Positions 25,656 through 34,186 of a stretch of 64,000 nucleotides of DNA are shown piece by piece. The DNA is from Flavobacterium piscis (lineage in GTDB: Bacteria; Bacteroidota; Bacteroidia; Flavobacteriales; Flavobacteriaceae). The stretch spans positions 310,001 through 374,000 of the forward strand of contig NZ_LVEN01000027.1 of the NCBI RefSeq assembly GCF_001686925.1, written 5' to 3'. The translations under genes and the position numbers were made by a program. Each line of letters starts with the position of its first letter. Positions within the stretch are counted from its first letter, which is position 1. Below the pieces are notes generated by a model. That model had not been told where the DNA came from. It worked only from the letters and a program-made list of their open reading frames with translations, and ran no database searches.

Positions 25656-25955
25656 TTATTCGCGTATGTTTAGTATTTTTAATACCTTTTCTTTGTCTGA
25701 TAGATCTCCAAGAATTATTCGTCTTGGAGCAGGATTTATTTTTATCAGAGTAGGTATCGCCACTATTTGATGTATTGCTGCCTGCTCTGTATCGCGACTA
25801 ATATCTATAATTTCTAACTCGTAATCATCTTTGAGATATTGGTCGCAGATTTTACGCAGGTTTTCGATAGCATGACCTGACTTAACAGACATACCCGAAA
25901 CAAAAAGCATAAATTGATGTTTGGTTGTACTTGAGCCATCAGATGAATCATCCAT
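25656..25955 (-). CDS. kaiB: KaiB-like protein 2
   Basis: A 99-residue protein with the thioredoxin-like KaiB fold: a start segment HQFMLFVSGMSVKSGHAIENL, DYELEIIDISRDTEQAAIHQIVAIPTLIKINPAPRRIILGDLSD, with the cis-Pro block VAIPTL and the GDLS motif typical for KaiB. An acidic N-terminal extension (DDSSDGSS) distinguishes it. It differs substantially from the neighbouring KaiB copy, so the two are old paralogues and may bind KaiC in different ways. Gap to the upstream copy is 4 bp. Confidence 0.85.
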   Translation of the reverse strand: MDDSSDGSSTTKHQFMLFVSGMSVKSGHAIENLRKICDQYLKDDYELEIIDISRDTEQAAIHQIVAIPTLIKINPAPRRIILGDLSDKEKVLKILNIRE

Positions 25956-25959
25956 TATT

Positions 25960-26256
25960 CTAAGAGTTTAAGGGTTTTATATTAAGCCCAACAAGTACTC
26001 GTTCCTCATTCGAAAGATCGCCAATGATCTTGCGAATGGGTTCTGGAAATTTTCTCACTAAAGTAGGTACAGCAAAAATCTGATCGCCTTCTGCCAATTG
26101 CGGATTTTTAAGCAAATCTACAATTTCGATGCTGTAAATTCCTTTTAGATGCTCTTCGGCATATTTTTTTATATTTTCCAGTGCCGTTATTGATTTTGGC
26201 GTTTGACCCGCAATATATAATCGTAATTGCCATTCGGCTACAGCTTCTTTTTTCAT
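25960..26256 (-). CDS. kaiB: KaiB-like protein 1
   Basis: A 98-residue KaiB homologue. [21 protein letters not shown] (9-29), [36 protein letters not shown] and a short C-terminal tail follow the family. Cyanobacterial KaiB changes fold to bind the CI ring of KaiC. It lies 6 bp from kaiC and 4 bp from the second kaiB. Outside cyanobacteria, KaiBC pairs are linked to stress and metabolic adaptation; a circadian role here cannot be assumed, since no KaiA is present. Confidence 0.88.
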   Translation of the reverse strand: MKKEAVAEWQLRLYIAGQTPKSITALENIKKYAEEHLKGIYSIEIVDLLKNPQLAEGDQIFAVPTLVRKFPEPIRKIIGDLSNEERVLVGLNIKPLNS

Positions 26257-26262
26257 TTTAGT

Positions 26263-27936
26263 CTATTTTTTTTTAGAAGACAGTTTTTCCTGTAATTCCT
26301 CTGTAGCTTTCAGAATACTTAATTCTTCTTCTGCAGATTCAAATTCATTTTTGAGCGCTTCAATATTGGCTTCAAGAACCCTGCGTTTGCGCTCGATTTC
26401 CCTGTCTTTTCTACTAATTTCGTTCTGAAGTTTAATATCAGAAATTGTTTTCTTGAACTGATGTGTTTTTCTTGCAGCACCTGTCAGGATACCCTGAGGA
26501 CCTAATTCGACATCCAGTAATTCTATACCATTATTGGTAATCACAAATTCCCTTACCTGATTAGAATGGCCCATTCCTCTGGCTTTTACAATAAATATTC
26601 CGCGGTTTCTTTCTCCAATTCCTTCCATATCACGTACAGTAATCCAGGTATCAACCAACGATGATACTGATTCTTCTGCAAGGTCAGGTCTAAAATTATC
26701 CGTTTGTTTGTTTAATGACGTAAAAAGAGCCGTAATATTGTTTGCCTTCAGCATATCAATCAGCCTCACCAGCATCGAACGTACTTCATGTTCACTTCCC
26801 ACGGTAATTAGATTACTAATAGGATCGATAATAATAGTAGTAGGTTTAAACTCCCTGATTAATTTTCGAAGTGTAAGCAAATGCAGCTCAAGACCGTTTA
26901 ATGACGGACGTGAAGAATGTATTTGCAAAGTACCGTTGTCAATATGCTTTTGAAGATTAACATTGATTGATTTCATGTTACGAACCAATTGCTGAGGTGA
27001 TTCTTCAAACGCAAAATAAATTGTTTTTTCTTTTTTCTCGCATTGTTCATTCGCAAAGTAACATGCAATGGTAGTTTTAGCCGTTCCTGCTGTTCCGGAT
27101 ACTAATATATTACTTCCGCGATAAAACCCGCCGCCCTCAAACATTTCGTTTAATCCCGGAACTCCGGTCGAAATAACATCCGAAGAGACTTCGTTATCCA
27201 GTTTTAATGATGTAATAGGCAATACCGAAATTCCGTCTTCGTCAATAAGAAAAGGATATTCGTTTGTACCATGTGTAGACCCTCTGTATTTTACAATACG
27301 AAGTCTTCTGGTCGAAACCTGTTCAATAACACGATGATCCAGAACGATAACACAATCTGAAACGTATTCTTCCAGTCCCTGACGCGTTAAAGTTGCTTCA
27401 CCACGTTCTCCTGTAATAATTGCTGTTACGCCTTTGGTTTTCAGCCAATGAAATAATCTTCGCAACTCTGCTCTAAGAATCGCCTGATTGTCAAGACCTG
27501 CAAAAAGAGATTCTATAGTATCAAGTACAACGCGTTTTGCTTTTATAGAATCAATGGCATGTCCTAACCTGATGAATAAACCATCAAGATCGTATTCGCC
27601 GGCTTCTTCAATTTCAGATCTTTCAACTCTTACATGATCTACAACGAGTTTTTTATCTTTTTTCAGCTTTTCCAGATCAAAGCCAAGTGATTTTACGTTT
27701 AAAGTAAGGTCATCCGAAGGTTCTTCAAAAGACATGAAAACTCCGGGTTCGTTATATTCTGTAATACCTTTAATAAGGAATTGCATTGATAACAATGTCT
27801 TTCCGCAGCCGGCACCACCGCAGATTAAAGTTGGCCGTCCTTTCGGAAATCCGCCATCAGTAATCTCATCAAGGCCGTCTACTCCAGTAGGAGTTTTGGG
27901 AAATAAAAAACTATGTGATTTTGATTTTTCTTGCAC
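26263..27936 (-). CDS. kaiC: KaiC double-domain ATPase
   Basis: A 557-residue protein with two RecA-like domains. Domain 1 has Walker A GGAGCGKT (40-47) and the EE pair 71-72; domain 2 has GTAGTAKT (281-288) and E311-E312. The autophosphorylation pair of cyanobacterial KaiC (Ser431-Thr432) aligns with S425-S426 in ESVSSLVDT. A C-terminal coiled coil (about 500-550) is extra compared with cyanobacterial KaiC (519 residues) and replaces the KaiA-binding tail. The start is a GTG at 27936. It is the first of five genes; its promoter is enclosed by a 44-bp inverted repeat. It probably forms a hexameric ATPase controlled by the two KaiB proteins. Confidence 0.9.
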   Translation of the reverse strand: MQEKSKSHSFLFPKTPTGVDGLDEITDGGFPKGRPTLICGGAGCGKTLLSMQFLIKGITEYNEPGVFMSFEEPSDDLTLNVKSLGFDLEKLKKDKKLVVDHVRVERSEIEEAGEYDLDGLFIRLGHAIDSIKAKRVVLDTIESLFAGLDNQAILRAELRRLFHWLKTKGVTAIITGERGEATLTRQGLEEYVSDCVIVLDHRVIEQVSTRRLRIVKYRGSTHGTNEYPFLIDEDGISVLPITSLKLDNEVSSDVISTGVPGLNEMFEGGGFYRGSNILVSGTAGTAKTTIACYFANEQCEKKEKTIYFAFEESPQQLVRNMKSINVNLQKHIDNGTLQIHSSRPSLNGLELHLLTLRKLIREFKPTTIIIDPISNLITVGSEHEVRSMLVRLIDMLKANNITALFTSLNKQTDNFRPDLAEESVSSLVDTWITVRDMEGIGERNRGIFIVKARGMGHSNQVREFVITNNGIELLDVELGPQGILTGAARKTHQFKKTISDIKLQNEISRKDREIERKRRVLEANIEALKNEFESAEEELSILKATEELQEKLSSKKK

Positions 27937-27941
27937 GCTAT

Positions 27942-27988
27942 TTAATATTCTAGTTACTCAAATATACGTTTTCCTAGAATATTAACAA
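27942..27988 (-). promoter_or_regulatory. Promoter of the Kai operon inside an inverted repeat
   Basis: TTAATATTCTAG (27942-27953) and CTAGAATATTAA (27974-27985) are perfect 12-bp arms around 20 bp. On the minus strand TTG (27986-27988), a 19-bp spacer and TATATTTG (27959-27966) make a consensus promoter; one arm is in the spacer and one lies over the start site. This is the arrangement expected for a repressor. The binding protein is not known. Confidence 0.7.
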
Positions 27989-28110
27989 TCAATATTTATT
28001 AAAGATTTAACAGCTGTTTATTGTGAAAAAAAATATTTAAATAACACATTGTATATAAGCGTGAGGATGTTATGAAAAATTATTAATAGTGTAAATCATT
28101 TATTTCTGTT

Positions 28111-28266
28111 TTAATTTTTATAACGGAGTTGCTCAATATTTTTAGTAAAAATTTTTTTATCAGAACTGGTTGTGGCCAATTCAAGGGCCTTTTGAAAATG
28201 TTGCAAAGCCTTCTTATTATCATAACCCGGATATAAATTTCTGAGTAAAGGATATTTCAAATGCAT
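28111..28266 (-). pseudogene. Remnant of an ECF42-type sigma factor C terminus
   Basis: The translated end RNLYPGYDNKKALQHFQKALELATTSSDKK matches, over about 50 residues, the C terminus of the intact sigma factor at 32494-33735 (GNLYSGYDNQKALQHFQTAF); the longest identical run is KALQHFQ. The rest of the gene is missing and a terminator hairpin lies at the break. It is a fragment of a lost paralogue. Its position beside cassette B mirrors the intact gene on the far side and supports a tandem duplication. Confidence 0.75.
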
Positions 28267-28270
28267 TAAA

Positions 28271-28305
28271 CAAAAGGGAATAGATTTAAATGCTATTCCC
28301 TTTTG
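28271..28305 (-). terminator. Terminator of cassette B
   Basis: CAAAAGGGAATAG pairs with CTATTCCCTTTTG around 9 nt, 33 bp after the stop of the last cassette B gene. Confidence 0.75.
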
Positions 28306-28337
28306 ATACAAATTGAATTTTCATTATTAAATTTAAA

Positions 28338-29819
28338 TTACTTAATAATGATTGTCATATTTGGAGTAATAATACCAGTTGTGGTACCAGAATTACGTTG
28401 AGCATACACTTCGATATAATCATTATTTGATAATTCAACAGAGGCACTTAGCGGAAGCACAACAATATCGAGCGCCTGTAAACCCTTTCCGTAAATTTTA
28501 TACTGTGTTATGGGAGTTCCATTTTTGGCAATATAAATGATGTAGGTTCCTGCATTTGTTACCTGAAAAGAGATTGAACCTGCTATTTGAAAAATCCTTT
28601 TCTTTTTGCCCAAATATCTTAATCGATTATAATTGTTTGGAGTTAAATCATTTGCGAATCTAAATAAGTTATAAGATGTAGATATACCATTTACTTTTAT
28701 AATATTACTGGGAGTATTACTGTCAAAATTAGTTGCGGCACCACTATTAACGGGATAATCCATTGAAAAATCTCCAACTGCATTTGCATCTGCTTCAGTA
28801 GGTATTCCGGCAGATCTTACGCTCCAACTGTTGTTAAAATTATATCCGGTATATGCACCTGCAGTATAAGGTTTTACATAACCAGTAGTATTAGCACCTG
28901 TAAAAACAACTGATTCTAATACAGCATCGCCACTTATAACAGGGTTTGCAGATACGTCAAAACCTACTGCACTACCCTCAATCTGACTAAAACCGCCTTG
29001 CTTTTCTACAAGGGTAAAAGTTCCTGTAAGTTTTTCATAAGTTCCAGTATTATTAGCAAACCATCCCTGGTTACTAAGTAATAGTTGGTTAATGTTATTG
29101 TAAACGATTCCGTTTGCATTTGCAGAAAACTGAATGATACTTAAAAATACTAATCCGAAACCTGAAATTGTACCCACTGCATTAGAATTTGCCACAACAC
29201 AATCCCTAAATATTAAATTTTGGCTTGCTGCCCCACTAAGATTAAAGACATTTCCAGCTGTAGCTATAATGGTGATACCTTTGATGCTTCCTCCATTTGC
29301 TCCTTCAAAAAGATTTCCTGTTGATTTAATGATAATATCGTTATTGGTATCTAATCCCTGAACATAGGCATTGTTTAAATCAATAGGAAAATTAAATGGT
29401 ACCGTACCATTAATTTCATACAGGGTATTAGCATTTAAAACATATTTTGATCCTCCTCCGGCAGCAAGTTCAGCAGCTAAAACCGTTGCCAAAACATCTG
29501 TAGATTTTATACGTTTAAAATTGATTCGACCTGGTACACCGCTAACAATTGGTACCCAGGCACCTGTTGAATAATAATAAAATGCTTTCAAATCAGTATC
29601 ATAAACAATTAATCCCTCTGCAGGAGTTGCAATAGCATTTTTTTGTGTCGTTCCCATTCTGGGCGTCAACATTCCTTTTGTGCCGGACGTAACATCCAAA
29701 ACAGAACTTATATTGGGTGTTATCGTTCCAATCCCGATCTGAGCATTTCCTGTTAAATTAAAAAGAAGAAAAAATAACAGTACTATTTTATTATTTCGAA
29801 GAGAAGATGTAGTGATCAT
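28338..29819 (-). CDS. Surface protein with GIGT head motif, cassette B
   Basis: A 493-residue paralogue of the protein at 19916-21385. It has a signal peptide ending GNAQ, the head IGIGTITPNISSVLDV, TPRMGTTQKNAIATPAEGLIVYDTDLKAFYYY (30-90), a beta-helix-like middle (GLDTNNDIIIKS, GANGGSIKGITI) and the same C-terminal fold (RIFQIAGSISFQV, NDYIEVYAQRN). The two copies align along their whole length with frequent substitutions and few gaps, so they are old duplicates still under selection as open genes. It lies 31 bp downstream of the T9SS protein gene. Its secretion route is not certain since it has no T9SS tail. Confidence 0.65.
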   Translation of the reverse strand: MITTSSLRNNKIVLLFFLLFNLTGNAQIGIGTITPNISSVLDVTSGTKGMLTPRMGTTQKNAIATPAEGLIVYDTDLKAFYYYSTGAWVPIVSGVPGRINFKRIKSTDVLATVLAAELAAGGGSKYVLNANTLYEINGTVPFNFPIDLNNAYVQGLDTNNDIIIKSTGNLFEGANGGSIKGITIIATAGNVFNLSGAASQNLIFRDCVVANSNAVGTISGFGLVFLSIIQFSANANGIVYNNINQLLLSNQGWFANNTGTYEKLTGTFTLVEKQGGFSQIEGSAVGFDVSANPVISGDAVLESVVFTGANTTGYVKPYTAGAYTGYNFNNSWSVRSAGIPTEADANAVGDFSMDYPVNSGAATNFDSNTPSNIIKVNGISTSYNLFRFANDLTPNNYNRLRYLGKKKRIFQIAGSISFQVTNAGTYIIYIAKNGTPITQYKIYGKGLQALDIVVLPLSASVELSNNDYIEVYAQRNSGTTTGIITPNMTIIIK

Positions 29820-29850
29820 AATTTTTAATTTTAGTTAGTTGGGGTATCTT

Positions 29851-31647
29851 TTATTTACCTGAATTTGATATGATGATTTTTTCAGTGAATCTTTCATTAT
29901 CAATTGTTAAGAATTCTGTAATGTAAACGCCGCTGCTTAATCCGCTGGTCGAAAAAGTATAATTCTGATCTGTTCCCAGATCTTTTTTTGATAGTACAGT
30001 TTTGCCTAAAACATCATATAATCTAAATGATTTTAAATTTAAATTATTGGGATTTTCCACTCTTAGCTTACTATTAGTATTATCCTGAATAATGAAGAAT
30101 TTTTTCGCAGTAAAGTCACCAACGCCAAGGGTAGTCTCCTTAAAAGTTATTTTAAAACGGTCATTGTATACTCCGGGCGCAACAGTAACCAGATACGTTC
30201 CATTTTTAATATCATGGTAAGAATCATCAAGGGCATCATGAATGTAAATTTTCTGAGTGTTGTCGAAGTTAACCACCTCCGGAATAGAAAATTTGAAACT
30301 AGCTGTAGCGGTAACTTTTACTGTAAGTGCAATTTTCTTTGTTTCATCAAAATTAATCCCCTGAATAACGTAACTGCCGTTTTCTATTAAAAAAGTAACA
30401 TCGTTAGGGAGTGCATCATCCATATTTAGGGCATCGATTCCATAATCAACTTCATCGGTGGCCGTTGGTACAAAAGCTAATGCTAATTGTCTTGTAAATT
30501 GATTGTCAATGATGGTGTTTAATCTAAAATGCGAAACCTCTTCCGGAGCTTCTTCTGCGGAATTTTCTTCTTTGGCGTTTTTTTCTATTGGCGTTTGTCT
30601 TTCAAATTGAGACGAACCAGTGCCTTCTTTCATGAACATCCTATGACTATTTTTGAATGTGGCTGTTCCGTCTGCAATAGCACTAATGACAAATCCCTGA
30701 CCTATAGGAGAATATTTTCTACTTATTATAAGTCCGGATGATGAGCCACCGGTGTTTACTGAACCATCTCCGTTGTATGAACTAAAAGTTGCGGGTGTAT
30801 AGATACCCGCAGATCCCAAACTTACAGCAGAATACGATCCGTAGCCTCCTCTGTAATTGATAAGAGTATGAGAGTTTACCGTTTTATCCTGTTCCCAAAA
30901 GTAGGCAATGCCACCAGTTGCCGCGTTAGAACCATCTAAAAGAAAAGCATTTAGGTGCAAAGCTGATGGATATGGATTCCCGGTTAGGGTTGCATTATTG
31001 ATGCCCAAATTGATAGTGATAGTACCATCATTTGGTTTTCCTATAAAATCATATCTCTGTGCACTTCCGGGATTATTAGTTACTCCGGTGCCTTCAGGAT
31101 CTGTTGCATCTGTTCCGCTAGTACCTTTCATAGAAAAACCTACACCGGGAGGCAATGTTGCAGTTCCGCCAACGAAAACCCATTGCGAATAATTATTGGC
31201 GTTAATGAGTTTGTAAATCCACTTTGAAGCTATTGCCAGTGGGTTAGAGGTTCCGTTAGAATTGCTTGCAGGTAAAATAGCAGCTGTTGTCGAGGCGATC
31301 GAAGTTGTTGGTTTGCTTAACATCGTAATTCCAAAGTTTTCATTTCCGGATGCAGCAGAAGCATTTCCTACCGGGGAACACCAATAGTTATAATCAAAAT
31401 TGTCTGAAGTGCCTTCCTGATAAACAGACACAACACCTAATCCTGTATTGATAGACGCTCCCGAAGTTCCTTGTAATAACTGCGAATTATTTCTTAAATA
31501 TAAATTTGAACTTGACGCTAAATTGATATCCTGCTGAACATATAAGACTTCATTTTTTACATACATGCTTGCATTAGTACTAAAATAAATCTGTGAGATA
31601 GATTTTGTAGTTACCAGCATCAAAATGAGTAAAGTAGTTTTCTTCAT
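29851..31647 (-). CDS. T9SS-sorted surface protein, cassette B
   Basis: A 598-residue paralogue of the protein at 21432-23228, of identical length with the chosen start. The signal MKKTTLLILMLVTTKSISQ is followed by the same IYFSTNASMYVKNEVLYVQ start, YNYWCSPVG and INYRGGYGSY. An acidic linker (AKEENSAEEAPEEVSHF) precedes the C-terminal half and a type A T9SS sorting domain closes the protein (STSGLSSGVYITEF, FTEKIIISNSGK). It is surface exposed by inference and probably acts with the two neighbouring gene products. Confidence 0.75.
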   Translation of the reverse strand: MKKTTLLILMLVTTKSISQIYFSTNASMYVKNEVLYVQQDINLASSSNLYLRNNSQLLQGTSGASINTGLGVVSVYQEGTSDNFDYNYWCSPVGNASAASGNENFGITMLSKPTTSIASTTAAILPASNSNGTSNPLAIASKWIYKLINANNYSQWVFVGGTATLPPGVGFSMKGTSGTDATDPEGTGVTNNPGSAQRYDFIGKPNDGTITINLGINNATLTGNPYPSALHLNAFLLDGSNAATGGIAYFWEQDKTVNSHTLINYRGGYGSYSAVSLGSAGIYTPATFSSYNGDGSVNTGGSSSGLIISRKYSPIGQGFVISAIADGTATFKNSHRMFMKEGTGSSQFERQTPIEKNAKEENSAEEAPEEVSHFRLNTIIDNQFTRQLALAFVPTATDEVDYGIDALNMDDALPNDVTFLIENGSYVIQGINFDETKKIALTVKVTATASFKFSIPEVVNFDNTQKIYIHDALDDSYHDIKNGTYLVTVAPGVYNDRFKITFKETTLGVGDFTAKKFFIIQDNTNSKLRVENPNNLNLKSFRLYDVLGKTVLSKKDLGTDQNYTFSTSGLSSGVYITEFLTIDNERFTEKIIISNSGK

Positions 31648-31715
31648 GATTTTTATTTTTTAGGACATTAAAAGCTTTTGTTTTTGGCTCGTATCGTTGA
31701 TTTTTTTGACAACGA

Positions 31716-31925
31716 TTATGAGGTAGGTTTTGGCCTCTTTAAAAGAAAAAAGATGCCTAGCAAAACGCCGCTTGCGAATAATATAGAGATTTCGCTGTCT
31801 ATTGGTACAGGATCACCTACAGGAGGCGGGATAGATCGAGGCTGCGGAGGCTCAGGAGCAGCAACACCTTTAAATGTTATACTAAAGCATAAGAGTAGTA
31901 ATAACTGTAACTTTCTAATTTTCAT
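31716..31925 (-). CDS. Small Pro-rich protein with PID-CTERM-like tail, cassette B
   Basis: A 69-residue paralogue of the protein at 23268-23489: signal peptide MKIRKLQLLLLLCFSITF (the first nine residues are identical), Pro-rich APEPPQPRSIPPPVGDP, then PIDSEISILFASGVLLGIF and KRPK. Here the tail motif is a true P-I-D, which strengthens the PID-CTERM reading. It is first in cassette B, 68 bp before the T9SS gene. Confidence 0.68.
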   Translation of the reverse strand: MKIRKLQLLLLLCFSITFKGVAAPEPPQPRSIPPPVGDPVPIDSEISILFASGVLLGIFFLLKRPKPTS

Positions 31926-32493
31926 ATGATATTTTTAGATTTGGGTAAATAAAATTCATGAAATCGAAATTAATTTTACCTTATTGAAGAATCAATTGGT
32001 AAGAATAATGGTATAAAAAATAAGAGCGGCTTGTAGTAAAATAGTTATTTAACAGAATCCAGTATAATGTTTAATCTGTTGGCAGAGAGGGAATAATAGA
32101 ACAATGTGTTAATTTGTGAAACAATCTGATGATCATTTCATTTTAATCTTGTAATAAGTAAGCTATTCGTACTTTTAAGATCTATTTAGGTTTAATAGAA
32201 GTAGGTAGGTGTTTTTTAAATGTATTGAAAAATTATTATTAATTTTAAATATTTTTAAAAAATAAATATAAAAATATTTTAAATAATGAAAAATTCGTAA
32301 AATTTAATTAAATACATTGAGAATTTTTTATTGAAGGAAAAATATCGTGTAATGAAATGATGGCTAATTTTTAGGTGAAATTTCTTTTCTTAAATAAGAA
32401 GTTTTGCGTGACAATTTTTAACTTAAATTAAAACGGCAGGCAAAAGAAAGATTGTTTTTTGAAGGAATATCTCAATTAAAAAAACTTTGTGCT
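31926..32493. other. AT-rich gene-free leader of cassette B
   Basis: The first ~110 bp keep the words shared with cassette A (TTTTAGATTTGGGTAAATAA). The rest is very A/T-rich (for example 32215-32300) with no reading frame, no clear hairpin and no consensus -7 box that I could fix. Confidence 0.5.
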
Positions 32494-33735
32494 TTAGTCA
32501 ATTTTTTTTGAAAGTTCCAGCATGTTTTTGTTGATGATATTTTTATCAGAATTGGTTTTGGCTAAGTCAAAGGCGGTTTGAAAATGTTGCAAAGCTTTCT
32601 GATTATCATAACCCGAATATAAATTTCCGAGTAAGGAATAGTAAAAATGATTATCCGTTAATTGCAGTTTTTCTGCTTCAGCAATTGCTCCTTGTTTACC
32701 TATTACTTTAGATAAAACATAGGTTCTGTTTAAAGCTACAATTGGAGAATATTCTAGAATAATTAGATTGTTATACAATTCTAAAATATGTTCCCATTTT
32801 TCAGCAGTATCTTTCTTCTGGGTGTGCCAGTACGCTATTCCGGCTTCGAGATGATATTTAGAAAGTGTATTTCCAGTTGATGATTGACTCAAAAAATAAG
32901 TTCCTTTATCTATTAATTCCTGATTCCAAAGTGATTCATCCTGATCCTGATACAAAATAATCTCGCCGTTTTCAGTGGTTCGGGCCTCGAATCTTGAAGA
33001 ATGAAAACACATCAAAGCCATTAACGCATTGGTTGCCGGTAAATGGGTCGTTTTATTCTGAATTAATAAATAAGTCAGGCGCATGGCTTCGGCACAAAGA
33101 TCTTTTCGTAAAGTAGTATTTTGCGAAGTAGAGTAGTAGCCCTCAGAAAATAAAAGATAAATGGTTTTAAGCACCGTATCGATGCGTTCTTTTATTTCAG
33201 GAGGGTTTGGGTTTTGAATTTTAATATTTTCTTCCTTGAGTTTTTCTTTCGCACGATTGATTCTTTTGTAAATCACTTCTTTGTTCGAAAGAAAAGCATC
33301 AGCGATTTCGTTGATTCCAAAACCGCATAATAAATTCAGGGCAAGAGCAATCTGAGCTTCATCAGAATTGCTGGGATTACAAACCGTAAATAGCATGGCC
33401 AATTGGCTATCAGCAATATTCTGGTCTGATAAATCAATTTCGATTTCGGGATTGTTTATTGGAGAATTGTATTTTATTTCGGTTACAATTTTCTTTTCGA
33501 AAATGTCATTTCGCTTAAAGTAGTTTTTCGTTTTATTTTTAGCCACGGTATACAGCCATGCTGTTGGGTTTTCAGGAATTCCTTTAATTGCCCAGGTTTC
33601 GGATGCCGTCAGGAAAGTATCGCTCACAATATCCTCGGCAATCTCAATATGATGAATGCCAAACAAATTGCATAAAACCGAAACAATTTTTTGATATTCG
33701 GTTCTGAATAAATGAGGGATGAGTTCCTGGTTCAT
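32494..33735 (-). CDS. ECF42-type RNA polymerase sigma factor
   Basis: A 413-residue sigma factor with a long C-terminal extension. Sigma region 2 spans about residues 10-80 (DIVSDTFLTASETWAIKGIPENPTAWLYTVAKNK), region 4 about 120-175 (LALNLLCGFGINEIADAFLSNKEVIYKRINRAKEKL), and the rest is a TPR-like helical domain ending with LGNLYSGYDNQKALQHF. This type replaces the anti-sigma factor with the TPR domain and is normally encoded beside a DGPF/YCII-related protein, which is present upstream (34187-34525). A remnant of a paralogue is at 28111-28266. Confidence 0.88.
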   Translation of the reverse strand: MNQELIPHLFRTEYQKIVSVLCNLFGIHHIEIAEDIVSDTFLTASETWAIKGIPENPTAWLYTVAKNKTKNYFKRNDIFEKKIVTEIKYNSPINNPEIEIDLSDQNIADSQLAMLFTVCNPSNSDEAQIALALNLLCGFGINEIADAFLSNKEVIYKRINRAKEKLKEENIKIQNPNPPEIKERIDTVLKTIYLLFSEGYYSTSQNTTLRKDLCAEAMRLTYLLIQNKTTHLPATNALMALMCFHSSRFEARTTENGEIILYQDQDESLWNQELIDKGTYFLSQSSTGNTLSKYHLEAGIAYWHTQKKDTAEKWEHILELYNNLIILEYSPIVALNRTYVLSKVIGKQGAIAEAEKLQLTDNHFYYSLLGNLYSGYDNQKALQHFQTAFDLAKTNSDKNIINKNMLELSKKID

Positions 33736-33748
33736 AAAGCTAAAGGTA

Positions 33749-34180
33749 AATAAATTCCAATACTAAATTTTAACATGAGATAAATTCCAAATTCCAATGA
33801 ATTGCCCACGGGTTTTACGGATTAAGCGGGTTTTCGCGGGTTTATTTTTTGCAATATTTTCAAAGTTTGTCTGCGCATTTTTGTCATCCCGAGGAACGAG
33901 GGATCTCCGTAAGTAGCTCTACAAAGATTGGCGATTTGATTGGGGAGTTTCTCGCGGAGATCCCTCGTTCCTCGGGATGACAAGAATTATGGTTACGTTG
34001 TAAATAATTTTCGCCACAGATTTCACAGATTAAAATGATTTAAGAATCTTCTCAAAGTTTAAAAAACTTTGACAAAGATGATAAACATTGCAAAAAAAAA
34101 ACGCGAAAACCCGCTTAATCCGTAAAATCCGTGGCCAATCATATGTATTGGAATTTGGAATTTAAAAAATTGGAATTTCA
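33749..34180. repeat. Three-level nested inverted repeats
   Basis: Outermost: ATTCCAAATTCCAATG (about 33784) against ATTGGAATTTGGAATTT (about 34147). Middle: GCCCACGGGTTTTACGG (33804) against CCGTAAAATCCGTGGCC (to 34136), with AAGCGGGTTTTCGCG pairing. Inner: TTGTCATCCCGAGGAACGAG (33881) against CTCGTTCCTCGGGATGACAA (to 33983), a perfect stem of about 29 bp. The region between the sigma factor and the DGPF gene contains nothing else. Confidence 0.75.
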
Positions 34181-34186
34181 ATTATT

